Part shown: positions 22,957 to 33,500 of the stretch, piece after piece
Layout: every line of letters starts with the position of its first letter
How positions within the stretch are numbered: position 1 is the first letter of the stretch
Assembly (NCBI RefSeq): GCF_027497355.1
Contig: NZ_CP114909.1
Span: 2,232,001-2,296,000 of the forward strand
From: Micromonospora sp. WMMA1947
Lineage (GTDB): Bacteria > Actinomycetota > Actinomycetes > Mycobacteriales > Micromonosporaceae
Direction: 5' to 3'
Length of the DNA: 64,000 nt
The notes under the pieces: model-generated
Database searches by the model: none
Told to the model about the DNA's origin: nothing
The model's input: only the letters and a program-made list of their open reading frames with translations
Translations under genes and position numbers: made by a program

Positions 22957-24968
22957 TGCGGGTCCTCCTCGGGGTCCACCACGGCAAGTACGGCACCCGT
23001 CTCGACCTGGCCGCCTGCCGGAACCGGCAGTTCCGTCACCACGCCGTCGGCGGGGGCGAGCACGGGATGTTCGAGCTTCATCGCTTCCAGCGTCAGCAGC
23101 AGGTCACCGGCGGCGACCCGCTGACCGACCTCGACGTGCACCCGGGTCACCGCGCCGGGCAGCGGCGCGAGCAGCGACCCGGCCGCCAGCTCCGCGGTGG
23201 GCAGGGGCAGGCGGGGCAGCTCGGTGAGGCTCGCCGCCCCGTCCGGGCCGTCCACGAAGACCGACGACCCCGCCCGGTGTACGCGGAAGGCCCGCCGTAC
23301 CCCGTCGACGTCGAGCACCACCCGGTCCGGGGTGGCAGTCACGAGCTCGACCACCGGCAGGGCGCTGTTAACAGGGGGCCCTTCCTCTACCGAATCCGTT
23401 AAGAGGGGGCCCTTCCTTCCCCACTCGGCGAGGGCGCCGGTGCGGTCCAGGCGGTACTGGACCTCGATCTCCTCGTCACCCGGGCCGGTGAAGCGGGTGA
23501 CCTGCGGGACGGACGGCACGTTGCGCCAGCCCGACGGCAGCCCGGCCAGCACCGGGGCGGCGGCCCGGCGCGCGGCGGCACCGGCCAGCGCGGCGGCCAG
23601 TGCCGCCACCGGAAGCTGCTCGGCCGGCAGCAGCGGCTCGAACACCTCCGGGTGCCGGTCCAGGAAGCCGGTGTCCACGTCCACGGCGGCGAACTCCGGG
23701 CTGCGCAGTACGCGGACCAGCAGGTCCCGGTTGGTGGCCACACCGTGCAGTTCGGCGCGGGCCAGCGCGCCGGCCAGGGCGCGGGCCGCCTCGGTGCGGG
23801 TGGGCGCCCAGGCGACGAGCTTCGCCAGCATCGAGTCGTAGTGCACGCTCACCGTCGAGCCGTCCACCACGCCCGAGTCCAGGCGCAGACCACGGGCCGG
23901 ACCGAACTCGGCGGCGACCCCGGGGATCGCGAACCGGTGCAGCGTGCCGGTGGCCGGACGGAAACCCTGGGCCGGGTCCTCGGCGCACAGCCGTACCTCG
24001 ATGGCGTGGCCGTCGGCCGGCGGCGTGGAGGTGACCGGCAGCGGCTCGCCCTCGGCGACGAGCAGTTGCAGCCGCACCAGGTCCAGCCCGGTGGTCAGCT
24101 CGGTGACCGGGTGCTCCACCTGGAGGCGGGTGTTCATCTCCAGGAAGTGCACCTGACCGTCCGGCGCGAGCAGGAACTCCACGGTGCCCGCGCCGACGTA
24201 GTCGACAGCCCGACCGGCCGCCACCGCCGCCTCGTGCAGCGCCGCGCGCACGTCGTCGGGCAGCACACCGGGTGCCTCCTCGACGATCTTCTGGTGCCGG
24301 CGCTGGATCGAGCAGTCGCGTACTCCGAGCGCCACGACCGTGCCGTGGGTGTCGCCGAAGATCTGCACCTCGACGTGGCGGCCGCGTTCCACGTACCGCT
24401 CGATGAAGACGGTGCCGTCGCCGAACGCCGCCGCCGCCTCGCGGCGCGCGCCAGCGACGGCCTCGGCCAGCCCGTCGGCGTCGCGGACGATCCGCATGCC
24501 CCGGCCGCCGCCGCCCGCCGAGGCCTTGACCAGCACCGGGAAGGCGGTCACCTCGGCCGGGTCGGTCCAGGTGGGCAGCATCGGCACGCCCGCGTCGGCG
24601 AGCAGCGCCTTGGCGGCCATCTTGTCGCCCATCGCGGCGATCGCCTTGGCCGACGGACCGACCCAGGTCAGGCCCGCGTCGGTCACCGCCGCCGCGAACT
24701 CCGCGTTCTCGGCCAGGAACCCGTAACCGGGGTGGACGGCGTCGGCGCCGGAACGCCGGGCCGCGTCCAGGACGGCGCCGATGCGCAGGTACGTCTCGGC
24801 CGGCGTGTTACCCGGCAGCCGTACGGCCTGGTCGGCGTCGGCGACGAACGGCGCGTCGGCGTCCGCGTCGGAGTGCACGGCGACGGTGGCCACGCCGAGG
24901 GTGCGGCAGGTGGCGAAGACCCGGCGGGCGATTTCGCCCCGGTTCGCAACCAGAAGCTTGGTGATCAT
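22953..24968 (-). CDS. Acyl-CoA carboxylase alpha subunit (biotin carboxylase + BCCP)
   Basis: 671 residues, the length of MCC/geranyl-CoA carboxylase alpha chains. The biotin carboxylase starts KLLVANRGEIARRVFATCR, with the ATP-grasp loop KASAGGGGRGMRIV and EMNTRLQVEHPVTE. The C-terminal biotinyl domain carries EAMKLEHP with biotin on Lys631. It carboxylates biotin with bicarbonate and ATP for transfer by the partner at 24983. Two copies of a GGGCCC repeat (23367-23416) lie in frame between the BC and BCCP regions, adding KGPLLT and EGPPVN segments in the linker. Its start is 14 bp after the beta-subunit gene, with a purine-rich AGGGGG upstream. Confidence 0.93.
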   Translation of the reverse strand: MITKLLVANRGEIARRVFATCRTLGVATVAVHSDADADAPFVADADQAVRLPGNTPAETYLRIGAVLDAARRSGADAVHPGYGFLAENAEFAAAVTDAGLTWVGPSAKAIAAMGDKMAAKALLADAGVPMLPTWTDPAEVTAFPVLVKASAGGGGRGMRIVRDADGLAEAVAGARREAAAAFGDGTVFIERYVERGRHVEVQIFGDTHGTVVALGVRDCSIQRRHQKIVEEAPGVLPDDVRAALHEAAVAAGRAVDYVGAGTVEFLLAPDGQVHFLEMNTRLQVEHPVTELTTGLDLVRLQLLVAEGEPLPVTSTPPADGHAIEVRLCAEDPAQGFRPATGTLHRFAIPGVAAEFGPARGLRLDSGVVDGSTVSVHYDSMLAKLVAWAPTRTEAARALAGALARAELHGVATNRDLLVRVLRSPEFAAVDVDTGFLDRHPEVFEPLLPAEQLPVAALAAALAGAAARRAAAPVLAGLPSGWRNVPSVPQVTRFTGPGDEEIEVQYRLDRTGALAEWGRKGPLLTDSVEEGPPVNSALPVVELVTATPDRVVLDVDGVRRAFRVHRAGSSVFVDGPDGAASLTELPRLPLPTAELAAGSLLAPLPGAVTRVHVEVGQRVAAGDLLLTLEAMKLEHPVLAPADGVVTELPVPAGGQVETGAVLAVVDPEEDPQ
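23367..23416. repeat. GGGCCC repeat pair inside the carboxylase gene
   Basis: GTTAACAGGGGGCCCTTCC (23367-23385) and GTTAAGAGGGGGCCCTTCC (23398-23416) are 31 bp apart and lie within coding sequence without breaking the frame. The first is the exact reverse complement of 28065-28083, and a related pair occurs at 30888-30939. They mark a dispersed palindromic repeat family. Confidence 0.85.
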
Positions 24969-24982
24969 TTTGAGCACGCCCC

Positions 24983-26586
<1,604 letters not shown>

Positions 26587-26590
<4 letters not shown>

Positions 26591-27726
26591 AGGCCCATGC
26601 CCTTCGCGATGATCTCGTTCATGATCTCGGTGGTGCCGCCGCCGATGCCGAGCAGACGGGCGTCCCGGTAGTGCCGCTCCACCTCGGCGTCGCGCATGTA
26701 GCCGAAGCCGCCGTGCAGTTGCAGCGCCGCGTCGACCACCCAGTCGCAGGTGGCCACCGCGACGTTCTTCGCCATCGCCACCTCGGTCACCACCGGCTGC
26801 CCGGCGGCCACCCGCTCGGCGACGTCGTGCACGTACGCCCGGGCCGCGTCGGTGCGGCTGTGCATCTCGGCCAGCTTGTGCCGGACGACCTGGCGCCCGA
26901 CGAGCGGACGGCCGAACGTGGAGCGGTCCCGGCACCACTGCACCGACAGGTCCACGCAGCGCTGCGCGGTCGCGTACGCCTGGGTGGCGAGCGACAGCCG
27001 CTCGTTGGCGAACTGCTGCATGATGGCGAGGAATCCGGTGTCCTCCGGGCCGACCCGGTTCGTCACCGGCACGCGCACGTCGACGAAGGACAGCTCGGCC
27101 GTGTCGGAGCAGTGCCAGCCCAGCTTCTCCAACCGCCGGCCCACCGTGAATCCGGGCGTGCCCTTGTCGATCACCAGCAGGCTCACCGAGCCCGAGCCGG
27201 GGAAGTCGGTGCAGACCGCTGTGGTGACGAAGTCGGCGCGGACCCCGCTGGTGATGTACGTCTTGGCGCCGTTGACGACGTAGTGGTCGCCGTCGCGGAC
27301 CGCGCACGTGCGGATGCCCGCCACGTCCGAGCCGCCGTCCGGTTCGGTGATCGCCAGGGCGCCGATCATCGTCCCGGCCAGCGCGGGCCGGACGTACTTG
27401 TCGATCAGCCCTTCGTCCTGGGTCTCGACCATGTGCGGCAGCGCGATCCCGTGCGTGAACAACGCGGCGACCAGCCCGGACGACCCACCCGAGCGGATGA
27501 TCTCCTCGGTGACCACCATCGAGTCGAGCAGGTCACCACCGCTGCCGCCGACCGACTCCGGGAAGCCGATGCCGAGCAGGCCGATCTTCGCGGCGGTCTC
27601 GTGCAGCGACCGGGGAACCTCACCCGCCCGCTCCCAGTCGGACAGGTGCGGCAGCACCTCCCGGGTGACGAACGAGCGGGTCAGCTCGCGCAGTTGCCGG
27701 CGTTCCGGCGTGTCCACGATGGTCAT
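26587..27726 (-). CDS. Acyl-CoA dehydrogenase (citronellyl-/isovaleryl-CoA dehydrogenase-like)
   Basis: A 379-residue flavoenzyme with ALAITEPDGGSDVAGIRT (FAD/substrate loop), HYVVNGAKTYITSG, ERLSLATQAYATAQRCVDL and LQLHGGFGYMRDAEVERHYRDAR, all family hallmarks. As the first dehydrogenase transcribed, immediately before the carboxylase subunits, it probably generates the enoyl-CoA that the carboxylase uses, as isovaleryl-CoA dehydrogenase or AtuD does. Start and stop overlap neighbours by 4 bp on both sides, so expression is coupled. Confidence 0.92.
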
Positions 27727-29399
27727 GCGCGTGCCTCCGTCGGTAGGTCGACCACCCGGGAGCGCAGCAACTCGCCGAGCGCCTTGGCCTGGGGGTCGAA
27801 CCGGGTGGACGCGGCCACGCCCTGCCCGAGCAGCCCTCGGATCACGAAGTTGACGGCGCGCAGGTTCGGCAGCTCGTACCGCTCGACGGTGAGCGCCGCC
27901 GTCTCCGGCAGCAGCTCGGCCAGCCGCTCCACCGTCAGCCAGTCGCGCAGCCACGGCCAGGTCGCGTCGGTGCGCGCCCAGACGCCCAGGTTGGCGTCGC
28001 CGCCCTTGTCGCCGGACCGCGCGCCGACCAGCTCGCCGAGCGGCCCCCGCCGGGTTGCGGGTAAGGAAGGGCCCCCTGTTAACGCCTCGTGTTGTACCGG
28101 GGCCCCCTGCAAACCGCCCGTCACCGTCGGCGGAGGGATCGGCACCCGCTCGCCGGACGGCAGCACCGCGACGTGCTCGACCGCGTCCTGCGCGATCGTG
28201 TCGGCGGTGAACACCCCGTACGGCGTCGCGTCGCCGGGCAGCGTGGTGAGCGTGCAACCCGGGTACGAGGCCAGCGCCAGCTCCACCGCCGCCGCCGAGA
28301 ACGCCCGCCCGGCCCGCGACTTGTCGCCGTCGCGCAGGTGTACGTGCAGCAGCGCGCTCGCCGCCTCGGTGTCGCCGGTGTCCGGGTGGTCGGTACGAGC
28401 CAGCGTGAACTCCAGCCCTTCCGTGCCGACCGACTCCTCGATCTGGGCGCGGACCAGTGCCGCCTTGGCCGGGATGTCCAGCCCGCACAGCACGAACGTC
28501 ATCGAGTTGCGGAAGCCGCCCAGGTTGTTGACGCCCACCTTGAGCGTGTCCGGCGGCGGCGTGCCGCGTACCCCGGAGACGCGTACCCGGTCCGGGCCCT
28601 CCTGCTCCAGCCGCACCGTGTCCAGCCGGGTCACCACGTCCGGCCCGAGGTAGTCCGGCCCGCCCACCTCGTACAGCAGCTGGGCGGTGACCGTCTCCAC
28701 GGTGACCGCGCCGCCGGTGCCGGGGTGCTTGGTGAGCACCGACGAGCCGTCCGGGTGCAGCTCGGCGATCGGGAAGCCGGGGCGGTGCCCGCCGTCCGGC
28801 AGTTCGGTGAAGAAGCTGAAGTTGCCGCCGGTGACCTGCGCGCCGCACTCGATCAGGTGACCGGCCACCGTCGCGCCGGCCAGCGCGTCGAGGTCGTCGC
28901 GGGTCCACCCGAAGCGGGCGATGGCCGGGCCGACCGCCAGCGAGGCGTCGGTGACCCGCCCGGTGACCACCACGTCCGCGCCCGCGTCGAGGCAGGCCGC
29001 GATGCCGAACGCACCCAGGTACGCGTTCGCGGTCAGCGCGTCCGGCCGCTGGATCGCGTCGCCCTCGACGTACCCGACCCGGACCTGGAGGCCGAGCCGG
29101 TCGCCGAGCGACCGGATCGCGTCGGCCAGCCCGGCCGGGTTGAGGCCGCCCGCGTTGGTGACGAGCGTGACGCCGCGTTCCAGCGCGGTGCCGAGCACGC
29201 CCTCCGCCTGGCGCAGGAAGGTTTTCGCGTAGCCCAGCGACGGGTCGCGCATCCGGTCCCGGCCGAGGATGAGCATGGTCAGCTCGGCCAGGTAGTCACC
29301 GGTCAGCACGTCCAGCTCGCCGCCGTCGAGCATCTCCCGCCAGGCGGCGAAGCGGTCGCCGTAGAAGCCCGACGCGTTCCCGATCCGCAGCACGCTCAT
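27723..29399 (-). CDS. AtuA-family (DUF1446) acyl-CoA catabolism protein
   Basis: 558 residues. The N-terminal DUF1446 part shows IGNASGFYGDRFAAW, VTNAGGLNPAGLADAI and GADVVVTGRVTDASLAVGP. The C-terminal AtuA-like domain contains LGELVGARSGDKGGDANLGVWAR. AtuA is required for acyclic terpene (citronellol/geraniol) use in Pseudomonas, but its reaction is unsettled. The linker between the two parts contains an in-frame GGGCCC repeat (28065-28083), encoding GGPS and RRGPL. Overlaps of 4 bp join it to both neighbours. Confidence 0.88.
   Translation of the reverse strand: MSVLRIGNASGFYGDRFAAWREMLDGGELDVLTGDYLAELTMLILGRDRMRDPSLGYAKTFLRQAEGVLGTALERGVTLVTNAGGLNPAGLADAIRSLGDRLGLQVRVGYVEGDAIQRPDALTANAYLGAFGIAACLDAGADVVVTGRVTDASLAVGPAIARFGWTRDDLDALAGATVAGHLIECGAQVTGGNFSFFTELPDGGHRPGFPIAELHPDGSSVLTKHPGTGGAVTVETVTAQLLYEVGGPDYLGPDVVTRLDTVRLEQEGPDRVRVSGVRGTPPPDTLKVGVNNLGGFRNSMTFVLCGLDIPAKAALVRAQIEESVGTEGLEFTLARTDHPDTGDTEAASALLHVHLRDGDKSRAGRAFSAAAVELALASYPGCTLTTLPGDATPYGVFTADTIAQDAVEHVAVLPSGERVPIPPPTVTGGLQGAPVQHEALTGGPSLPATRRGPLGELVGARSGDKGGDANLGVWARTDATWPWLRDWLTVERLAELLPETAALTVERYELPNLRAVNFVIRGLLGQGVAASTRFDPQAKALGELLRSRVVDLPTEARA
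28065..28114. repeat. GGGCCC repeat inside the AtuA-family gene
   Basis: GGAAGGGCCCCCTGTTAAC (28065-28083) is the exact reverse complement of 23367-23385. A decayed second unit, CCGGGGCCCCCTGCAAAC, lies at about 28097-28114. Both sit in coding sequence at the linker between the two domains of the protein. Confidence 0.85.
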
Positions 29400-30193
29400 G
29401 AGGGAACTCCGCTCGCGGCGGGTTCCCGCCCGTCGCCGGGCGGGCCGGCGAACGCCTGGGCCACGTCCAGCCACTCGTCGGCCACCGGTCCGGTGGCGGT
29501 CAGGGCCAGGTCCGCGCGGTGCCGCCGCTGCGTGACGAGCAGGCAGAAGTCGAGCGCCGGGCCGGTCACCCGGTCGGCCGCCTCCGCCGGCCCGAACTCC
29601 CACACGTCACCGCCCGTGGGCGCGGTCAGCTCGACCCGCACCGGCACCGTGGGCACCTCGCGGCCGTGGGCGGCGAAGCCGTGCCCGAGGGTACGGAAGC
29701 CGAGGTGCGCGATGTGCCGCAGGCGCTGCGTCGGGGCACGGCTGACGCCGAGCGCGTCTGCTACGTCCTCGCCGTGCGCCCACGTCTCCATGAGCCGGGC
29801 CGTCACCATCGACGTCGGCGACATGCTGGTGCCGTACCAGGGGATCTTCTGCCCGGCCGGGACGGCGGCGACCGCTCCGGCGAGCGCCGACCGGCCGGAA
29901 CGCCAGCGGGCCAGCAGCGCGGCCGGGGGCGCGAGGAAGGACTCGGCACCGTCCTCGACCAGGCGCGACGGGTCCGGCGCGGCCATCACCGAGGCGAAGA
30001 ACGCGGACTCGTCGGTGGCCGCCAGGTACGCGACGTGGTCGGTCCAGGCCAGGTGCGCGATCTGGTGTGCGACGGTCCAGCCCGGGGCTGGCGTCGGCCG
30101 CTCCCATCCTTCCGGCGGCAGGTCCGCGACGAGCGCGTCGAGCTGTTCGGACTCGGCGGCCAGATCCGCGAGCAGGGCTGTCAGGTCGACCAT
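29396..30193 (-). CDS. TIGR03084-family protein (mycothiol-dependent isomerase fold)
   Basis: 265 residues. The N-terminal DinB/MDMPI-like four-helix bundle contains GWTVAHQIAHLAWTDH, with a His pair plus a later His in METWAHGEDVADALG, the usual three-His metal site of this fold. Actinobacterial TIGR03084 proteins often sit beside AtuA genes, which is the case here. Some family members use mycothiol, but the role in this pathway is unknown. ATG 30193 has GGAGG 4 nt away. It is the first structural gene after tetR. Confidence 0.88.
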   Translation of the reverse strand: MVDLTALLADLAAESEQLDALVADLPPEGWERPTPAPGWTVAHQIAHLAWTDHVAYLAATDESAFFASVMAAPDPSRLVEDGAESFLAPPAALLARWRSGRSALAGAVAAVPAGQKIPWYGTSMSPTSMVTARLMETWAHGEDVADALGVSRAPTQRLRHIAHLGFRTLGHGFAAHGREVPTVPVRVELTAPTGGDVWEFGPAEAADRVTGPALDFCLLVTQRRHRADLALTATGPVADEWLDVAQAFAGPPGDGREPAASGVPS

Positions 30194-30222
30194 TGTGCCT
30201 CCGGGCGGGGGTGGGCAGGGGA

Positions 30223-30834
30223 TCAGTGCCGCTCGCTCTCGGGGGTGAGCAGCGCGGCGAGCTGGCGTTTCCAGGTGTGCAGCAGGGCGGCGCGGCGCGG
30301 CGAGTCGTCGCTGAGCAGGTTGGCCACGCCGAGGCCGCGCAGCAGGTCGAGCGTGGCCTGCACCGACTCGCGTACGCCTGGCTTGCGCTCGTCCACACCG
30401 AGCAGTTCGACGGTGAGCCGGTGCATCTCGCGACCGATCCGCGCCTCCAGCGGCACCAGCGCGGCCCGCAGCTCGGCGTCGGTACGGGCGGCCACCCACA
30501 GCTCCAGCGCGGCCACGAACAGCGGGCCGGTGAACGAGGCGGCGAGCAGGTCGACCACCCCGTCGAGCCGCTTCGAGCCGACCGGCAGGTGCGCCGCCTC
30601 GGCGCGCAGCTCGGCCGCCCGGCGCTCGGTCAGGTGGGTGACGGCGGCGGTCACCAGCGCGGCCCGGGTGGGGTAGTGGTGCAGCTGGGCGCCCCGGGAG
30701 ACGCCGGCGCGGGCGGCCACCACAGTCGTCGTGGTGCCGGACCAGCCGTGCTCCACCAGGCACTCGACAGTCGCCTCCAGCAGCCGGGCCTGGGTGGCAC
30801 GGCTGCGCTCCTGCTGCGGAACCCGGCTCGACAC
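30223..30834 (-). CDS. TetR-family regulator of the acyl-CoA operon
   Basis: 203 residues. The N-terminal HTH runs RLLEATVECLVEHGWSGTTTTVVAARAGVSRGAQLHHYPTRAALV in the normal TetR layout, at residues about 13-57; the C-terminal helical ligand domain is divergent. It heads the operon, 29 bp before the TIGR03084 gene, and most likely represses itself and the pathway until an acyl-CoA intermediate accumulates. Its promoter has TTGACT, a 17-bp spacer and CACGCT 6 nt before the GTG, so the mRNA is leaderless. The palindrome AGTCA-N4-TGACT overlaps the -35. Confidence 0.88.
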   Translation of the reverse strand: MSSRVPQQERSRATQARLLEATVECLVEHGWSGTTTTVVAARAGVSRGAQLHHYPTRAALVTAAVTHLTERRAAELRAEAAHLPVGSKRLDGVVDLLAASFTGPLFVAALELWVAARTDAELRAALVPLEARIGREMHRLTVELLGVDERKPGVRESVQATLDLLRGLGVANLLSDDSPRRAALLHTWKRQLAALLTPESERH

Positions 30835-30840
30835 GCAGAC

Positions 30841-30877
30841 AGCGTGCCCCGCCCAAAACAAACAGTCAAGCCTGACT
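30841..30877 (-). promoter_or_regulatory. tetR promoter with overlapping operator
   Basis: -10 CACGCT (30846-30841), 17-bp spacer, -35 TTGACT (30869-30864). A perfect dyad AGTCA (30864-30868) / TGACT (30873-30877) covers the -35, the right place for autorepression by the TetR protein. Confidence 0.65.
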
Positions 30878-30887
30878 TTTTTGAAAG

Positions 30888-30939
30888 GAGGGGGCCCTTG
30901 TTAACGCCTGCGGTAGGGGAAGGGCCCCCTATTAACGCC
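30888..30939. repeat. GGGCCC repeat pair in the tetR upstream region
   Basis: Units GGGGGCCCTTGTTAACGCC (about 30891-30909) and AAGGGCCCCCTATTAACGCC (about 30920-30939) lie in tandem between the tetR operator and the stop codon of the phosphoesterase gene, which they directly abut. Same family as 23367 and 28065. Confidence 0.8.
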
Positions 30940-31683
30940 TCAGCGGCCGTCGCGCGGCGCGAAGACCGTGAGCGCGTCGGCGTCGGAGTGACGGGAGCGG
31001 ACGTACTCGTCGGCCCAGGCCGCCGCATCCGGGAACGTGGACTCGGCGGCGATCCGGGCGCAGGCGGCGTCCACGTCGAAGCGCGTCCGGCGCAACTGCA
31101 CGCCCGGGCCGAGCAGCGCCCACCAGGCGCCCGCGCCCCCGTACGGCATGCCGACGCTGCCCGGGTTCACCACCAGGCGACGGTCGGCCAGCCGGGTGAA
31201 CGGCATGTGCGTGTGCCCGCAGACCACCGTGCCCACCTCGGCCGACAGGCCGGCGAAGACCTCGGCCCAGCGGTCGAGCCGCGAGTCGACGAGCACGACC
31301 TCCTCGTCGTCGCGCGGGGTGGCGTGGCAGAACAGCACGTCGCCCAGGCCGGTGACCGGCAGCGTGACGGACGGCGGCAGCGCGGCCAGCCGGGCCACCT
31401 GGTCGTCGCGGAGCTGCCCCGCGGCCCAGTTGGAGACCTCGATCGCCGACGGCCTGCCGGCCCGCGCCTGCACCAGCTCCCGGTCGGCGTTCCCGCCGAC
31501 CCAGCAGGCCCGGTCACCGAGCGCGGCCAGCCGGTCCAGCACCTCGACCGGCTGCGGACCGGCCGCCAGGTCACCGGTGAGGACGATCAGGTCGGCGGCG
31601 GCCACGTCCGGCTCGGCCAGGACCGCTTCCAGCGCGGGCAGCACACCGTGGATGTCGGAGAGGACGGCGACGCGATCGGGCAT
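30940..31683 (-). CDS. Metallophosphoesterase (YfcE/MJ0936-like phosphodiesterase)
   Basis: 247 residues, soluble. Calcineurin-like motifs: AVLSDIHG, VLTGDLAAG, GGNADREL (in place of GNHD), FCHATP, GHTHMPF and NPGSVG. The last is typical of the YfcE/phosphodiesterase group, which cleaves small phosphodiesters such as cyclic nucleotides or model substrates. CAGGCT 6 nt before the ATG (31695-31690) suggests leaderless transcription. An in-frame longer start exists at 31719 but is less likely. Confidence 0.87.
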   Translation of the reverse strand: MPDRVAVLSDIHGVLPALEAVLAEPDVAAADLIVLTGDLAAGPQPVEVLDRLAALGDRACWVGGNADRELVQARAGRPSAIEVSNWAAGQLRDDQVARLAALPPSVTLPVTGLGDVLFCHATPRDDEEVVLVDSRLDRWAEVFAGLSAEVGTVVCGHTHMPFTRLADRRLVVNPGSVGMPYGGAGAWWALLGPGVQLRRTRFDVDAACARIAAESTFPDAAAWADEYVRSRHSDADALTVFAPRDGR

Positions 31684-31798
31684 CGTCCCAGCCTGGCGAC
31701 ACCGGCGCGGGAGGACCAAGCGATTCTGCGGTGGGCAGAGACGGCACCGGCCCGGCTCCGCGCGGTGGCGGGCCGGGCCGGGAAGCCGGTACGGAGGA

Positions 31799-32476
31799 TC
31801 AGACCCGCGCGCGGCGGGCCAGGCGCTCCGGGTCGAGGATGATGATGCTCTTGCCGTCCAGTCGCAGCCAGCCGCGCGAGGCGAAGTCGGCCAGCGCCTT
31901 GTTGACGGTCTCCCGGGAGGCGCCGACGAGCTGGGCGATCTCCTCCTGGGTGAGGTCGTGCGTCACGCGCAGCACGCCGCCGTCGCGGGTGCCGAACCGG
32001 CCGGCCATCTGGAGCAGGTTCTTGGCGACCCGGCCCGGTACGTCGGTGAAGATCAGGTCGGCGAGCGAGTCGTTGGTCCGGCGGAGCCGGCGGGCGAGCA
32101 CCCGCAGCAGCTGCTCGGCGATCTCGGGCCGGTTGTTCAGCCACGGCCGCAACGCCTGCTTGCGCAGCCGGACCAGGCGGGTGTCGGTGACCGCGGTGGC
32201 CGTCGCCGTACGCGGACCGGGGTCGAAGAGCGACAGCTCACCGACCATGTCCGACGGGCCCATCACGGCGATCAGGTTCTGTCGGCCGTCGGCCGCGCGG
32301 CGACCCACCTTGATCTTGCCGGACAGGAGGATGTAGAGACTGTCGCCGGGCTCGCCCTCGTTGAACACGATCTCGCCCTTGCGGACCTCGATCGTCTCCA
32401 TCTCCTTGGCGAGCGCCTCGGCAGCCTCCGGGTCGACACCCTGGAAGATCCCGCTGCGGGCCAGTACCTCGTCCAT
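31799..32476 (-). CDS. crp: Crp-family cAMP receptor regulator (Rv3676 orthologue)
   Basis: 225 residues, co-linear with mycobacterial Crp. It starts [14 protein letters not shown]. The cyclic-nucleotide-binding beta roll has [18 protein letters not shown] and [19 protein letters not shown], with the phosphate-binding Glu and Arg. [19 protein letters not shown] is the dimer helix. The winged HTH has [23 protein letters not shown]. It is a global regulator responding to cAMP. Shine-Dalgarno GGAGG precedes the ATG; TAGACT (32551-32546) is a likely -10, giving a leader of about 60 nt. A class III cyclase is encoded 13 kb away at 14940. Confidence 0.95.
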   Translation of the reverse strand: MDEVLARSGIFQGVDPEAAEALAKEMETIEVRKGEIVFNEGEPGDSLYILLSGKIKVGRRAADGRQNLIAVMGPSDMVGELSLFDPGPRTATATAVTDTRLVRLRKQALRPWLNNRPEIAEQLLRVLARRLRRTNDSLADLIFTDVPGRVAKNLLQMAGRFGTRDGGVLRVTHDLTQEEIAQLVGASRETVNKALADFASRGWLRLDGKSIIILDPERLARRARV

Positions 32477-32695
32477 CGCGCACCTCCACCTGCGCGTGCC
32501 GTCCGTCGGCCGGGTCTGCCGTCCGCTGATCCCTCGCGCGCCGCCAGTCTAGGCGCACATGAGCAGGAATCAGAGGTGCACCCCTGGAATCTTGATCGTT
32601 GGGCGTAACCCGCCCGACCTGGGGAGCGGCTAAGATCCCGCCTCCGGCCCGGGCCGGCGCCACCCGTTCCCACCTGTGATCGTAGGGTGACCGGC

Positions 32696-33415
32696 GTGCT
32701 GTGTGAGCCGTTCCTGACCAGCCGGCCCGAATCCGGGTGGGACATCCCGCTGCTGGCCTGGCGGGCCGAGTCGCCGCTGCTCGCGGTCGGCTCCGCGCCG
32801 CTGGGCGGGGGGATCGGCGTCCGCCGGTGGGTGCTGAACGCGACGGTCCCGATGTCGTACGACCGGGACGACCCCGCCGCGCACCTGGCCGAGCTGGCGC
32901 ACGGCCTCGGCCTGGACGGCCCCGGGGTCGGGCTGCTGACCGGCGTGGACGTGAGCGAGGTGGTCCGCCGTACCGACGGCGGCGTCCGGGTCTGGGCGAC
33001 TGTCGGCCTGGGCACGCCGGTGTGGGCCGCCGCCCCCGAGCCGGCCGCCGCCGCACCCGCGCCGGACCCGCACGCCGCGCCCGCGCCCGCGAGCGAGCAG
33101 CCGCGGCCCGCGCAGCGCGTCGGCACCGTCAACATCGTCGCGTACGTGCCGGTGCGGCTCGGCGACGCCGCCCTGGTGAACGCCGTGGCCACCGCCACTG
33201 AGGCGAAGGCGCAGGCGATCTGGGAACTGGGACTTCCCGCCACCGGCACCCCCACCGACGCGGTGACGGTGCTCTGCCCTGCTGACGGCGATCCGGCCCC
33301 GTACGGCGGTCCCCGGTCGGCCTGGGGCGCACCGCTGGCCCGCGCCGTGCACGCTGCCGTCCGCTCCGGCGGCGCCGGGACCGTCGTGCCCTGGTCCGAC
33401 CGGCGGGCGGGCTGA
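32696..33415 (+). CDS. cbiZ: Adenosylcobinamide amidohydrolase (CbiZ)
   Basis: 239 residues. Family features: WVLNATVPMSYDRDDPAAHL, VGLLTGVDVSEV, then GTVNIVAYVPVRLGDAALVNAV with ATEAKAQAIWELGLPATGTPTDAV, the signature core of CbiZ. The enzyme removes the aminopropanol side chain of adenosylcobinamide to give adenosylcobyric acid, feeding cobamide salvage. Here it is alone, without cob genes. An Ala/Pro-rich insert (about 110-135) lies in the middle. GTG 32696 is preferred over GTG 32687 because the -10 TAGGGT (32683-32688) overlaps the earlier codon and is 7 nt from the later one. Confidence 0.85.
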   Translation: MLCEPFLTSRPESGWDIPLLAWRAESPLLAVGSAPLGGGIGVRRWVLNATVPMSYDRDDPAAHLAELAHGLGLDGPGVGLLTGVDVSEVVRRTDGGVRVWATVGLGTPVWAAAPEPAAAAPAPDPHAAPAPASEQPRPAQRVGTVNIVAYVPVRLGDAALVNAVATATEAKAQAIWELGLPATGTPTDAVTVLCPADGDPAPYGGPRSAWGAPLARAVHAAVRSGGAGTVVPWSDRRAG

Positions 33416-33500
33416 CGTGGGCCCGTCACACGCGACACGTCGGGTTTTCCGACCGATCGGCCCTCGTCGCGGCGTTCCGGGGACGGTAGCGTCGCCGACG

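Noticed and set aside
32477..32695. Cobalamin riboswitch upstream of cbiZ
   Set aside because: No B12-box-like or extended structured leader is visible, and the promoter appears to be leaderless.
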